Shown here: one piece after another, positions 8,761 through 15,133 of the stretch
Layout of the letters: every line of letters starts with the position of its first letter
How positions within the stretch are numbered: position 1 is the first letter of the stretch
DNA from: an uncultured Lachnospiraceae bacterium
Lineage (GTDB): Bacteria; Bacillota; Clostridia; Lachnospirales; Lachnospiraceae
Reading direction: 5' to 3'
DNA length: 64,000 nt
NCBI GenBank assembly: GCA_934317005.1
Contig: CAKREB010000009.1
Location: forward strand, 62,001 to 126,000
Program-made: the position numbers and the translations under genes
Notes under the pieces: generated by a model
Databases searched by the model: none
What the model saw: only the letters and a program-made list of their open reading frames with translations
Told to the model about the DNA's origin: nothing

Positions 8761-9279
8761 ATGGAATTAAGGATATTAGACTGGATACAGACATGGCATA
8801 CGCCGGCAGGTGATGTGATCATGCCGGTGATTACATCACTGGGAAATGCAGGAATCATATGGATCATATTGCTTGTTGTTTTGCTGATACAGAGAAAGAA
8901 ATCAGGAGTGATACTTCTGGCAGCGCTGTTGATTGAGGTGGTACTGTGCAATGGCATCGTGAAAAATCTGGTAGCAAGAACACGGCCATATGATGTTAAT
9001 ACAGCCGTGAAGCTTTTAGCGGCAAAACCACATGATTATTCCTTCCCATCCGGTCATACGGCAGCATCCTTTACTTCGGTGGCAGCTCTTTATTGGGCAG
9101 GAGAAAAGAAGCTGTGGAAGATAACATTAGTCTTAGCAATAGCAATCGCTTTTTCAAGGCTGTATCTGTATATGCACTATCCGACAGATGTATTGGGTGG
9201 TATTTTTCTTGGCGTGTTTTCAGGGTATCTTGGCAATCTTGTTGGAAATTGGCTTTGCGACCGCAAGAAAAAACGATAA
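8761..9279 (+). CDS. PAP2-family membrane phosphatase
   Basis: This 172-aa protein has about five hydrophobic helices and all three parts of the PAP2 phosphatase signature: KNLVARTRP, PSGHTA and SRLYLYMHYPTDVLGG. The two His and the Arg form the catalytic site on the outer face of the membrane. Likely substrates are undecaprenyl pyrophosphate or phosphatidic acid-type lipids, and sequence alone does not decide. GGGAGA five bases upstream of 8761 supports this ATG over the one at 8749. It ends convergently with the metalloprotease gene. The 155 bp between them contain no clear terminator. Confidence 0.9.
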   Translation: MELRILDWIQTWHTPAGDVIMPVITSLGNAGIIWIILLVVLLIQRKKSGVILLAALLIEVVLCNGIVKNLVARTRPYDVNTAVKLLAAKPHDYSFPSGHTAASFTSVAALYWAGEKKLWKITLVLAIAIAFSRLYLYMHYPTDVLGGIFLGVFSGYLGNLVGNWLCDRKKKR

Positions 9280-9434
9280 AGCTTGCATCTACAATAAAAT
9301 GAGTAAAACACAATGCAAAAATAAAATATAGAATCAGTTGTCAAAATTTTAACGAAAGATAATGCCTGACCAATCTGTTTTCTTTTGTGCCATTTGATAA
9401 AGTCCTATAATGGTATCTTTTGATGCTGTGATTT

Positions 9435-9989
9435 TTATAAGAGTTCACTGCCGTGTTGGGTGAGCCATTGTCTGGCTTTGCGATAGTCGGGCATATAATG
9501 TTCTACAATATCCCAAAAGGCAGATGAGTGATTCATTTGCCTGCGATGTGCCAGTTCATGGATAATAACATAATCACGCACCTTTGGTGGGGCGAGCATA
9601 AGTGAGCAGTTAAAGTTTAAATTTCCTTTGCTGCTACAGCTCCCCCACCTTGTTTTTTGATGGCGGATCGTAATTTTCCCATAAGTTACGTCCATCAAAG
9701 AAGCATAGTCCGCCACAATGGGAGGAAGCTCTTTTTTCGCCAGCTCCTTTAAGTGCTCTATTTCTGCATCGGTTCGTTTGGAAGAAGCAGCTGTATTTTT
9801 TGGCTTTTGCTGTCGTTGGGCGAAAGCTTCCATATGCCGGTTGATCCAGATTTGATGGGATTCTAAAAAAGCAAGGATCTCTTTATCGGAAGTGTGGTTA
9901 GGGACGCGGACGATCAAATGACCGGCTTCTTTGATTTCCAGACAGAGTGTTTTTCGCTTCGAGCGGATGATAGTTGTCGTGTATTTCAT
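9435..9989 (-). CDS. YgjP-like (DUF45/M48-type) zinc metalloprotease
   Basis: The 184-aa protein contains IIHELAHRRQMNHSSAFW, in which HELAH is the zinc-binding HExxH and the later His is a likely third ligand. This is the typical arrangement of the YgjP/WLM-like family, whose substrates are mostly unknown. The N-terminal region has the family's beta-rich start with a basic RSKRKT patch. The preceding TRWGSCSSKGNLNFN segment is also characteristic of the family. The ATG at 9989 has GGAGG eight bases upstream. It is a single gene on the minus strand, flanked by plus-strand genes. Confidence 0.9.
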   Translation of the reverse strand: MKYTTTIIRSKRKTLCLEIKEAGHLIVRVPNHTSDKEILAFLESHQIWINRHMEAFAQRQQKPKNTAASSKRTDAEIEHLKELAKKELPPIVADYASLMDVTYGKITIRHQKTRWGSCSSKGNLNFNCSLMLAPPKVRDYVIIHELAHRRQMNHSSAFWDIVEHYMPDYRKARQWLTQHGSELL

Positions 9990-10104
9990 AGAAAGTCCTC
10001 CTAATGGGAAAGGGTTAAAATATTAATGCTATTGTAAGCAATTTTGCGTAAATTGGCTAGAGGTTTTGAAGGATGGAGCTTATTTTTGCAGATAATTATT
10101 ATTC

Positions 10105-10133
10105 TTGTAACTTTATCAAAAAAATGGTACTAT
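10105..10133 (+). promoter_or_regulatory. Distal hipBA promoter P1
   Basis: TTGTAA (10105-10110) and TACTAT (10128-10133) are 17 bp apart. The expected start of transcription, about 10140, falls inside the first inverted repeat, as expected of an autorepressed toxin-antitoxin promoter. The gap 9990-10313 holds no gene, only this promoter, two inverted repeats and a second promoter. Confidence 0.45.
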
Positions 10134-10135
10134 TA

Positions 10136-10159
10136 TTTTAGATAAAATATTAGCTAAAA
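10136..10159. promoter_or_regulatory. Operator-like inverted repeat O1 upstream of hipBA
   Basis: The arms TTTTAGATAA and TTAGCTAAAA match at 9 of 10 positions around a 4-bp centre. The repeat overlaps the predicted start of P1. Its centre is 41 bp, about four helical turns, from the centre of O2. Confidence 0.5.
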
Positions 10160-10178
10160 ATATGCAAAAATGCCTAAA

Positions 10179-10198
10179 ATAGATAATATATTATCTAT
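10179..10198. promoter_or_regulatory. Operator-like perfect 20-bp palindrome O2 upstream of hipBA
   Basis: The sequence from 10179 to 10198, whose half-site is ATAGATAATA, is a perfect palindrome. With O1 it shares the TAGATAA core. It is a probable binding site for the HipB-like repressor encoded next, by analogy with HipB operators; the half-site itself differs from that of E. coli. Confidence 0.55.
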
Positions 10199-10246
10199 AA
10201 AATCGACGAATCACAAGAATGTTTTGTATCAACTACGGGCACTCTT

Positions 10247-10276
10247 TTGATGTCTTGATCTTATAAGTAATATAAT
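10247..10276 (+). promoter_or_regulatory. Proximal hipBA promoter P2
   Basis: TTGATG (10247-10252) and a consensus TATAAT (10271-10276) are 18 bp apart. The expected transcript would begin about 30 bases before the antitoxin ATG at 10314. Confidence 0.55.
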
Positions 10277-10313
10277 AACAGGCATTGTCTAAAGATATTA
10301 TCAGGAGATGAAA

Positions 10314-10592
10314 ATGGACAATTTCGTATGGGAAACAGCTGAAGAACTCGATGAAAAAATAGCCGGAAGAGTGAGAAATATCAGAAAGCGCAGATTGATA
10401 TCACAAAAAAGACTGTCGGAGATTAGTGGAGTTAGTTATGGCTCGATTAAACGCTTTGAAACAACAGGGCAGATTTCACTGATTCATCTTACAAAAATAG
10501 CAATGGCGTTAGACATTGCAGATGAGCTTAGAAACATTTTTTCACAGATACCGTATAAAAATATAGAGGAGGTATTGAATGAAACCAAATAA
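10314..10592 (+). CDS. HipB-like antitoxin, XRE-family repressor
   Basis: This 92-aa protein has a helix-turn-helix of the Cro/C1 type at about residues 22-70 (ISQKRLSEISGVSYGSIKRF). It precedes and overlaps a HipA-like gene by 14 bp, the standard antitoxin-first order. HipB dimers neutralise HipA and repress their own operon through palindromic operators; two candidates lie upstream. AGGAG six bases before the ATG at 10314 decides this start over the ATG at 10308, which sits too close. Confidence 0.88.
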   Translation: MDNFVWETAEELDEKIAGRVRNIRKRRLISQKRLSEISGVSYGSIKRFETTGQISLIHLTKIAMALDIADELRNIFSQIPYKNIEEVLNETK

Positions 10593-11715
10593 AAAGCTCA
10601 CTGTTTTATACCATGAACGTGAGGTCGGAACATTAGCATTAACTGCAGATAGAAAAGCAGCATTTTCTTATAGTGACAGTTGGCTGGAGTCAGGATTTTC
10701 CATTAGCCCGTTCTCTTTACCGCTAAAAAAGCAGGTTTTTCTTCCAACAAAAAATTATTTTGATGGATTATTTGGTGTTTTTGCAGATAGTCTTCCAGAT
10801 GCCTGGGGAAGATTGCTGTTGGAAAGAGTTTTAAAGGAGAGGGGAAAAGATCCTTATGCATATACGGTTTTAGACCGTCTGGCAGTTGTAGGAAAGTCCG
10901 GAATGGGTGCACTTACGTATGAGCCGCAGATTGACATATCGCAAGTGCAGCATATGGATGATCTTGATGAATTGGAACAGCAATGTCAAAAGATATTAAA
11001 TACAGAGTATTCTGAAAAATTAGATGAATTATATGCTCTTGGAGGAACCAGTGGAGGAGCAAGACCGAAAATTATGACGCGATATCATGATGAAGACTGG
11101 ATCATCAAGTTCCCGGCGCATGTTGATCAAAGAGATGTTGGAAAAATGGAGTATGATTATTCTGTTTGTGCAAAGGAATGTGGGATTCAGATGAGTGAAA
11201 CAAAGCTTTTTCCCTCTGTTCGGTGTGAGGGATATTTTGGAACCAAGCGATTTGATCGAATGGAAGAAAAGAAGCAAACAAAACGTATTCATATGCTGAC
11301 GGCAGCTGCTTTGCTTGAATTGGATTTTGAACAGCCAAGTTTAGATTATCATAGTCTGATGAAATTAACTAAGATTCTAACAAAAGATGATAAACAGGAT
11401 TTGGAAAATATGTTTCGACGTATGTGCTTTAATGTGTTCGCGCATAATCGGGATGATCATTCAAAAAATTTTGCATATTTGTATTTGGAGGAAGAACAGA
11501 GATGGCGGCTGAGTCCGGCATATGATCTTACTTTTAGCAATACGTACTATGGGGAACATACAACGACTGTGGATGGCAATGGAAAAAATCCGGGTTTGTC
11601 AGAACTTGTTCGTGTAGGTGTTCAGGCTGGTCTTAAGAAGAAGATTTGCACAGAAATCGCACAGGAGATAGAAGAGCAGGTTCATAGGATGTTAGCGCAG
11701 TACCTGCAATCTTGA
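10579..11715 (+). CDS. HipA-like serine/threonine kinase toxin
   Basis: The 378-aa protein has the HipA N-terminal region (residues about 1-110, with FSISPFSLPL and FGVFADSLPDAWGR) and the HipA C-terminal kinase core. The glycine-rich GGTSGGARPK is the nucleotide loop. HNRDDHSKN carries the catalytic Asp and metal-binding Asn, and PAYDLTFS carries the second metal-binding Asp. All key residues are present, so it should be active. Known HipA toxins phosphorylate glutamyl-tRNA synthetase or related targets and cause dormancy; the target here is unknown. The 14-bp overlap with the antitoxin gene implies coupled translation. Confidence 0.9.
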   Translation: MKPNKKLTVLYHEREVGTLALTADRKAAFSYSDSWLESGFSISPFSLPLKKQVFLPTKNYFDGLFGVFADSLPDAWGRLLLERVLKERGKDPYAYTVLDRLAVVGKSGMGALTYEPQIDISQVQHMDDLDELEQQCQKILNTEYSEKLDELYALGGTSGGARPKIMTRYHDEDWIIKFPAHVDQRDVGKMEYDYSVCAKECGIQMSETKLFPSVRCEGYFGTKRFDRMEEKKQTKRIHMLTAAALLELDFEQPSLDYHSLMKLTKILTKDDKQDLENMFRRMCFNVFAHNRDDHSKNFAYLYLEEEQRWRLSPAYDLTFSNTYYGEHTTTVDGNGKNPGLSELVRVGVQAGLKKKICTEIAQEIEEQVHRMLAQYLQS

Positions 11716-11752
11716 CAAAACAGTGATTTATCAGTATATTGTACACGATACC

Positions 11753-11781
11753 TTGACAATTAAATAATAGTATTGTTATAT
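11753..11781 (+). promoter_or_regulatory. Promoter of the glmS ribozyme-glmS transcript
   Basis: Consensus TTGACA (11753-11758) is followed after 17 bp by TTATAT (11776-11781). It lies about 70 bp upstream of the ribozyme cleavage site and is the obvious promoter for glmS. The 452-bp gap 11716-12167 is filled by this promoter, the ribozyme and a leader. Confidence 0.65.
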
Positions 11782-11849
11782 GCGGACAGCCGATATGGCA
11801 ATTCGCAGATAGCAAAATCCGTATCTCTATTTTACGCAGCCTCTTATGA

Positions 11850-12031
11850 AGCGCCAGAGCCTGTCTGTGTACCCGGAAAGGACAGCAGGCTGACGAGGTG
11901 AGGGATGATCGAAAGTTCGGCGGATGTCTCTCCGCGCGGCTCCAGCGTGTGATATATTGGCAAATATGCGGGTAACTGCAAAACAAATTCAATATAATGG
12001 AGTGATATAGAAGAGTGAAGCAGGGACGAAA
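11850..12031 (+). ncRNA. glmS ribozyme / riboswitch
   Basis: The leader of glmS carries the conserved ribozyme core: GCGCCAGAGCC at 11851, a P1 stem closed by CAGGCT, then GACGAGGTGAGGG, GATCGAAAGTTCGGCGGATG and CTCTCCG, and the downstream GTAACTGCAAAAC block. In known glmS ribozymes glucosamine-6-phosphate acts as cofactor for self-cleavage just 5' of the first G, here between A11850 and G11851. That leaves a 5'-OH mRNA that RNase J degrades, lowering GlmS. The 3' boundary is approximate. About 136 bases separate the element from the start codon, a segment with only a small TGTAAG/CTTACA hairpin near 12080. Confidence 0.93.
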
Positions 12032-12167
12032 TACATTCGTTTCGTTGTATCATAAAATAGAAAAAAGTGGAAGCGTAGTGTAAGAAGCTTACATGCGGGC
12101 TTTGTGTCTGTACGCACTTGACACAGGCACGATATGCGCAAAAAAGTGTGTAGAAATGAGGAGTAAT

Positions 12168-13988
12168 ATGTGTGGAATAGTTGGATATACAGGAAAAAAT
12201 TCTGTGACAGATGAGATTTTGGATGCATTGGAGCTTTTGGAGTACCGTGGATATGACAGTGCCGGACTGGCAACGATCAATGGTCAGACAGGAAAGACAA
12301 AGCTTAGAAAATGTGCCGGCCGTGTAAAGGACCTGCGTAAAAGATGTGCAAAGGATAAGAAACAGTCTACCTGTGGAATCGGTCATACAAGATGGGCAAC
12401 ACACGGTGGTGTCAGTGATGAAAATGCACATCCACACCGCTGCGGCAATGTTGTACTTGTACACAACGGTATTATTGAAAACTATGAGGAACTAAAGGAC
12501 CACTTCATGCTTCATAAGGAACTTAAATCAGAAACGGATACAGAAGTAGTGGCAGGTGTATTAAACCGTTTTTATCAGGGAGATCCACATGATGCGATTA
12601 TAAAGACGGTAAAACATCTAAAGGGAACCTTTGCGTTAGTTATCATGTTTGATGATATTCCGGATGTTATCTATGCGATCCGCAATGTCAGCCCGATCGT
12701 AGCAGCGTATACAGAGGATGGAACGATGTTAGCATCCGATGTAGTAGCACTTGGAGCACATGCAAAAGAGTACATGGTAGTACCGGAATATCAGATCGTA
12801 GAGCTTCACAAAGACTGTATCAAGCTTTTTGACTTAAAGGGAAAAGAAGTAGAGCCGAAGTTTATGGAGATTGACTGGGATACCACCCGTGATGGCAAGG
12901 GAAAATATCCATTTTATATGGAAAAAGAGATCATGGAACAGCCGGAAGCAATCCGTGCAACGATGGATTCGCGTATTGTTGATGGAAAGATTGATCTGAC
13001 AGCAGACGGTGTACCGGATGACATTTTAAAGAACTGCGAGCGTGTATGCGTGGTAGCATGTGGTACGGCTATGCATGCCGGTCTGATCGCAAAGGCAGTT
13101 GTACAGTCAAAGCTTCAGATGCACATGCAGGTTGAATATGCATCTGAGTTTATGTACTCTAATCCGATCATTGACGAAAAGACATTGGTGCTTGCAATTT
13201 CTCAGTCAGGTGAAACGATTGATACTCTGGAAGCATTAAAATATGCGAGAAAGAAGGGTGCTAAGAGCATTGCTGTGATTAATGTAAAGGGTTCTTCCAT
13301 TGCAAGAGAAAGCGATTATGTGATGTATACGGCAGCAGGGCCGGAAATTGCAGTGGCAAGTACCAAAGCATATACAACACAGGTAATCGCATTGTTCCTT
13401 CTGATCGGCCGTATGGCAAAGGTCAGAGGCATTTTTGATGCAGAAGCAGAAAAAGCCTTTGTGGATAATATCATTCAGGTGCCTTATGTGATGCAGAAGG
13501 TGTTAGATCAGAAGCATGATATTCACAAGATCGCGCATGAAATGCTTGAAGCAAAGGATGCTTTTATGCTGGGAAGAGGATTGGATTACTCAATCTTACT
13601 GGAAGGTGCATTAAAGCTTAAGGAAGTGTCTTACATTCATACAGAGGCATATGCATCCGGTGAGTTAAAGCACGGTACGATTGCGCTGATCACGGAGAAT
13701 ACACCGGTTGTAGCGTTAGTTACGCAGGATCACTTAAAGGATAAAGAGCTTTCAAATATCCGTGAAGTACAGTCCAGAGGTGCCAGTGTGGTACTTTTGG
13801 TTAAGGAAACATTTGACATGGCAGATGCAGAATATGCAGATGTATTTCTGCTTCCGGCAATGGCAGATGACTTTATGGTATTTCCGGCTTCTGCAGCATT
13901 GCAGCTGTTGGCATACTATGTATCCATGGACCGTGGACTGGATGTAGATAAACCAAGAAATCTTGCAAAGGTTGTTACGGTAGAGTAG
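12168..13988 (+). CDS. glmS: Glutamine--fructose-6-phosphate aminotransferase (isomerizing)
   Basis: The enzyme makes glucosamine-6-phosphate from fructose-6-phosphate and glutamine, the first step towards UDP-GlcNAc for peptidoglycan. It is 606 aa, the normal length. It begins MCGIVGYTG; after Met removal the Cys is the nucleophile of the N-terminal Ntn glutaminase domain. Two SIS sugar-isomerase domains follow (CGTAMHAG, SQSGETIDT, ASTKAYTTQ), and the C-terminus has the usual KPRNLAKVVTVE end. The start is fixed by GAGGAG five bases before 12168 and by the need for the N-terminal Cys. Expression should be set by the upstream ribozyme, and the gene is closed by a strong terminator. Confidence 0.97.
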   Translation: MCGIVGYTGKNSVTDEILDALELLEYRGYDSAGLATINGQTGKTKLRKCAGRVKDLRKRCAKDKKQSTCGIGHTRWATHGGVSDENAHPHRCGNVVLVHNGIIENYEELKDHFMLHKELKSETDTEVVAGVLNRFYQGDPHDAIIKTVKHLKGTFALVIMFDDIPDVIYAIRNVSPIVAAYTEDGTMLASDVVALGAHAKEYMVVPEYQIVELHKDCIKLFDLKGKEVEPKFMEIDWDTTRDGKGKYPFYMEKEIMEQPEAIRATMDSRIVDGKIDLTADGVPDDILKNCERVCVVACGTAMHAGLIAKAVVQSKLQMHMQVEYASEFMYSNPIIDEKTLVLAISQSGETIDTLEALKYARKKGAKSIAVINVKGSSIARESDYVMYTAAGPEIAVASTKAYTTQVIALFLLIGRMAKVRGIFDAEAEKAFVDNIIQVPYVMQKVLDQKHDIHKIAHEMLEAKDAFMLGRGLDYSILLEGALKLKEVSYIHTEAYASGELKHGTIALITENTPVVALVTQDHLKDKELSNIREVQSRGASVVLLVKETFDMADAEYADVFLLPAMADDFMVFPASAALQLLAYYVSMDRGLDVDKPRNLAKVVTVE

Positions 13989-14047
13989 AGGAATGTTTAC
14001 AGAAATGTAGTAAAGAACAGGCAGAGTGATAGAGATACGGATAGTAG

Positions 14048-14100
14048 AACAGGACAATAAAGGAAACCTATGTTAAGAAGACTTTATTGTCCTGTTTTTT
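14048..14100 (+). terminator. Intrinsic terminator of glmS
   Basis: A perfect 15-bp stem (AACAGGACAATAAAG with its complement) encloses a 19-base loop and ends in a run of six T. It lies 60 bp after the glmS stop. Confidence 0.9.
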
Positions 14101-14209
14101 GTTTATTTTTAGGGAGCCTGCATATAATTCTCTTTATTTCGCTGATGCTTAGTGTCAGAAAAATGGTGAGTGGAATATCGAAAGAAGAGCCGAAGAGAAT
14201 TTCAATGGA

Positions 14210-14345
14210 AACAGAAAACGTGACGGAGGAGGAAATAACCGGCGGGTGGCATATACTGCTAGTGGAGGACAATGATCTAAATGCAGAGATTGCGCAGACG
14301 CTTCTGGAGAATCATGGTTTTCAGATTACGAGGGTGTGCGATGGC
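14210..14345 (+). pseudogene. Receiver-domain remnant of a response regulator or hybrid kinase
   Basis: An open frame here encodes WHILLVEDNDLNAEIAQTLL followed by ENHGF and VCDG. This is a near-perfect start of a CheY-like receiver domain with its acidic EDND pocket. The domain stops after about 33 residues, before the phospho-accepting Asp, and the frame then runs into the CIRCE element. Upstream the frame begins inside the glmS terminator and has no recognisable domain, so no intact gene exists. It is best read as a decayed fragment of a hybrid histidine kinase. Confidence 0.6.
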
Positions 14346-14385
14346 AAGATAAAAATGAGAGTTCACAAAAAATTCACAAAAATTA

Positions 14386-14412
14386 TTAGCACTCCCTATT
14401 GACGAGTGCTAA
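14386..14412. promoter_or_regulatory. CIRCE operator (HrcA binding site)
   Basis: TTAGCACTC, nine bases, GAGTGCTAA is a perfect CIRCE consensus, and the arms extend to 13 bp each (14382-14394 and 14404-14416). HrcA repressor binds such elements in non-stressed cells. Here the site controls hsp20 and probably clpB. hrcA itself is not in the window. Confidence 0.95.
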
Positions 14413-14427
14413 TAATAGTGCTATAAC
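14399..14427 (+). promoter_or_regulatory. Heat-shock promoter overlapping CIRCE
   Basis: TTGACG (14399-14404) and TATAAC (14422-14427) are 17 bp apart. The -35 box sits in the CIRCE spacer and the right CIRCE arm lies within the promoter spacer, so bound HrcA would exclude RNA polymerase. Confidence 0.65.
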
Positions 14428-14585
14428 ATATTACAGAACAAAGGAAAAGAAAAAGTTGAGAGAAAGACTCAACGGAATCAAAATTAAAATTCCATAATCC
14501 CAAGTTCCAAAAAGTAACTTATAAATGGTTTTACAACAAGTCTGACAGATGGAAAGTCAGTGACAGAGTTAAGGAGGAATGACTT

Positions 14586-15023
14586 ATGTTGATGCCTAGT
14601 ATTTTTGGAGAGAACTTATTTGATGATTGGATGGATTTTTCATTTCCTGATATTGATAAAGCCTTGTATGGAAAACATTCCCAGAGAGTGATGAAAACCG
14701 ATGTGAAGGAAACAGACACAGGTTATGAATTAGACATTGATCTTCCGGGATTTAAGAAAGATGAAGTAAATGCCCAGTTGGAAGATGGTTACCTGACCAT
14801 TCAGGCAGCTAAGGGATTAGATAAGGATGAGCAGGACAAGAAAGGAAAATATATCCGTAAGGAACGTTATGCAGGTGCTATGAGCCGAAGCTTTTATGTG
14901 GGCGATGGTGTTGACAAGGATGACATCCATGCGAAATTTGAGGATGGTATCTTAAGACTTTCGATTCCGAAAAAGGAGCAGAAGGCAGTCAAAGAGAATA
15001 AGAATATCGCCATTGAAGGATAG
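14586..15023 (+). CDS. Hsp20 family small heat shock protein
   Basis: This 145-aa protein has an alpha-crystallin domain at about residues 38-135, including the ETDTGYELDIDLPGFKKDEV start, the DGYLTIQA strand and the FEDGILRLSIPKKE end. Small heat shock proteins hold unfolded clients without ATP and hand them to ClpB/DnaK-type machines. AAGGAGGA precedes the ATG at 14586. The gene is directly downstream of a CIRCE-regulated promoter, with clpB 110 bp later on the same strand, so co-induction is expected. Confidence 0.95.
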   Translation: MLMPSIFGENLFDDWMDFSFPDIDKALYGKHSQRVMKTDVKETDTGYELDIDLPGFKKDEVNAQLEDGYLTIQAAKGLDKDEQDKKGKYIRKERYAGAMSRSFYVGDGVDKDDIHAKFEDGILRLSIPKKEQKAVKENKNIAIEG

Positions 15024-15065
15024 TATAAGATAATGTTTTTCTAATGGATAGCAACTGAAAGTTCT

Positions 15066-15098
15066 ACAGCGTTTCAAGGTTTTACTTTGAAGCGCTGT
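15066..15098 (+). terminator. Hairpin between hsp20 and clpB
   Basis: ACAGCGTTTCAA pairs with TTGAAGCGCTGT (11 Watson-Crick pairs and one G-U) around a short loop. Only TCTTTG follows, so it is probably a partial terminator or an mRNA stabiliser that lets some transcription reach clpB. Confidence 0.65.
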
Positions 15099-15133
15099 CT
15101 TTGTAAAAGAAATTATTTCGGAGAGGAGAGCCT

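Noticed and set aside
12093..12167. An in-frame extension of glmS starting at 12093
   Set aside because: GlmS needs an N-terminal Cys after Met removal, and GAGGAG precedes the ATG at 12168. The extension is untranslated leader downstream of the ribozyme.
11844..12464. A 206-codon minus-strand open frame across the glmS leader
   Set aside because: It overlaps the ribozyme and the 5' end of glmS, has no ribosome binding site and shows no domain. It is an antisense shadow.
14070..14402. A 110-codon gene taken at face value as a response regulator
   Set aside because: The start falls within the glmS terminator hairpin and the receiver domain is cut off before its phospho-acceptor Asp. It is listed as a remnant instead.
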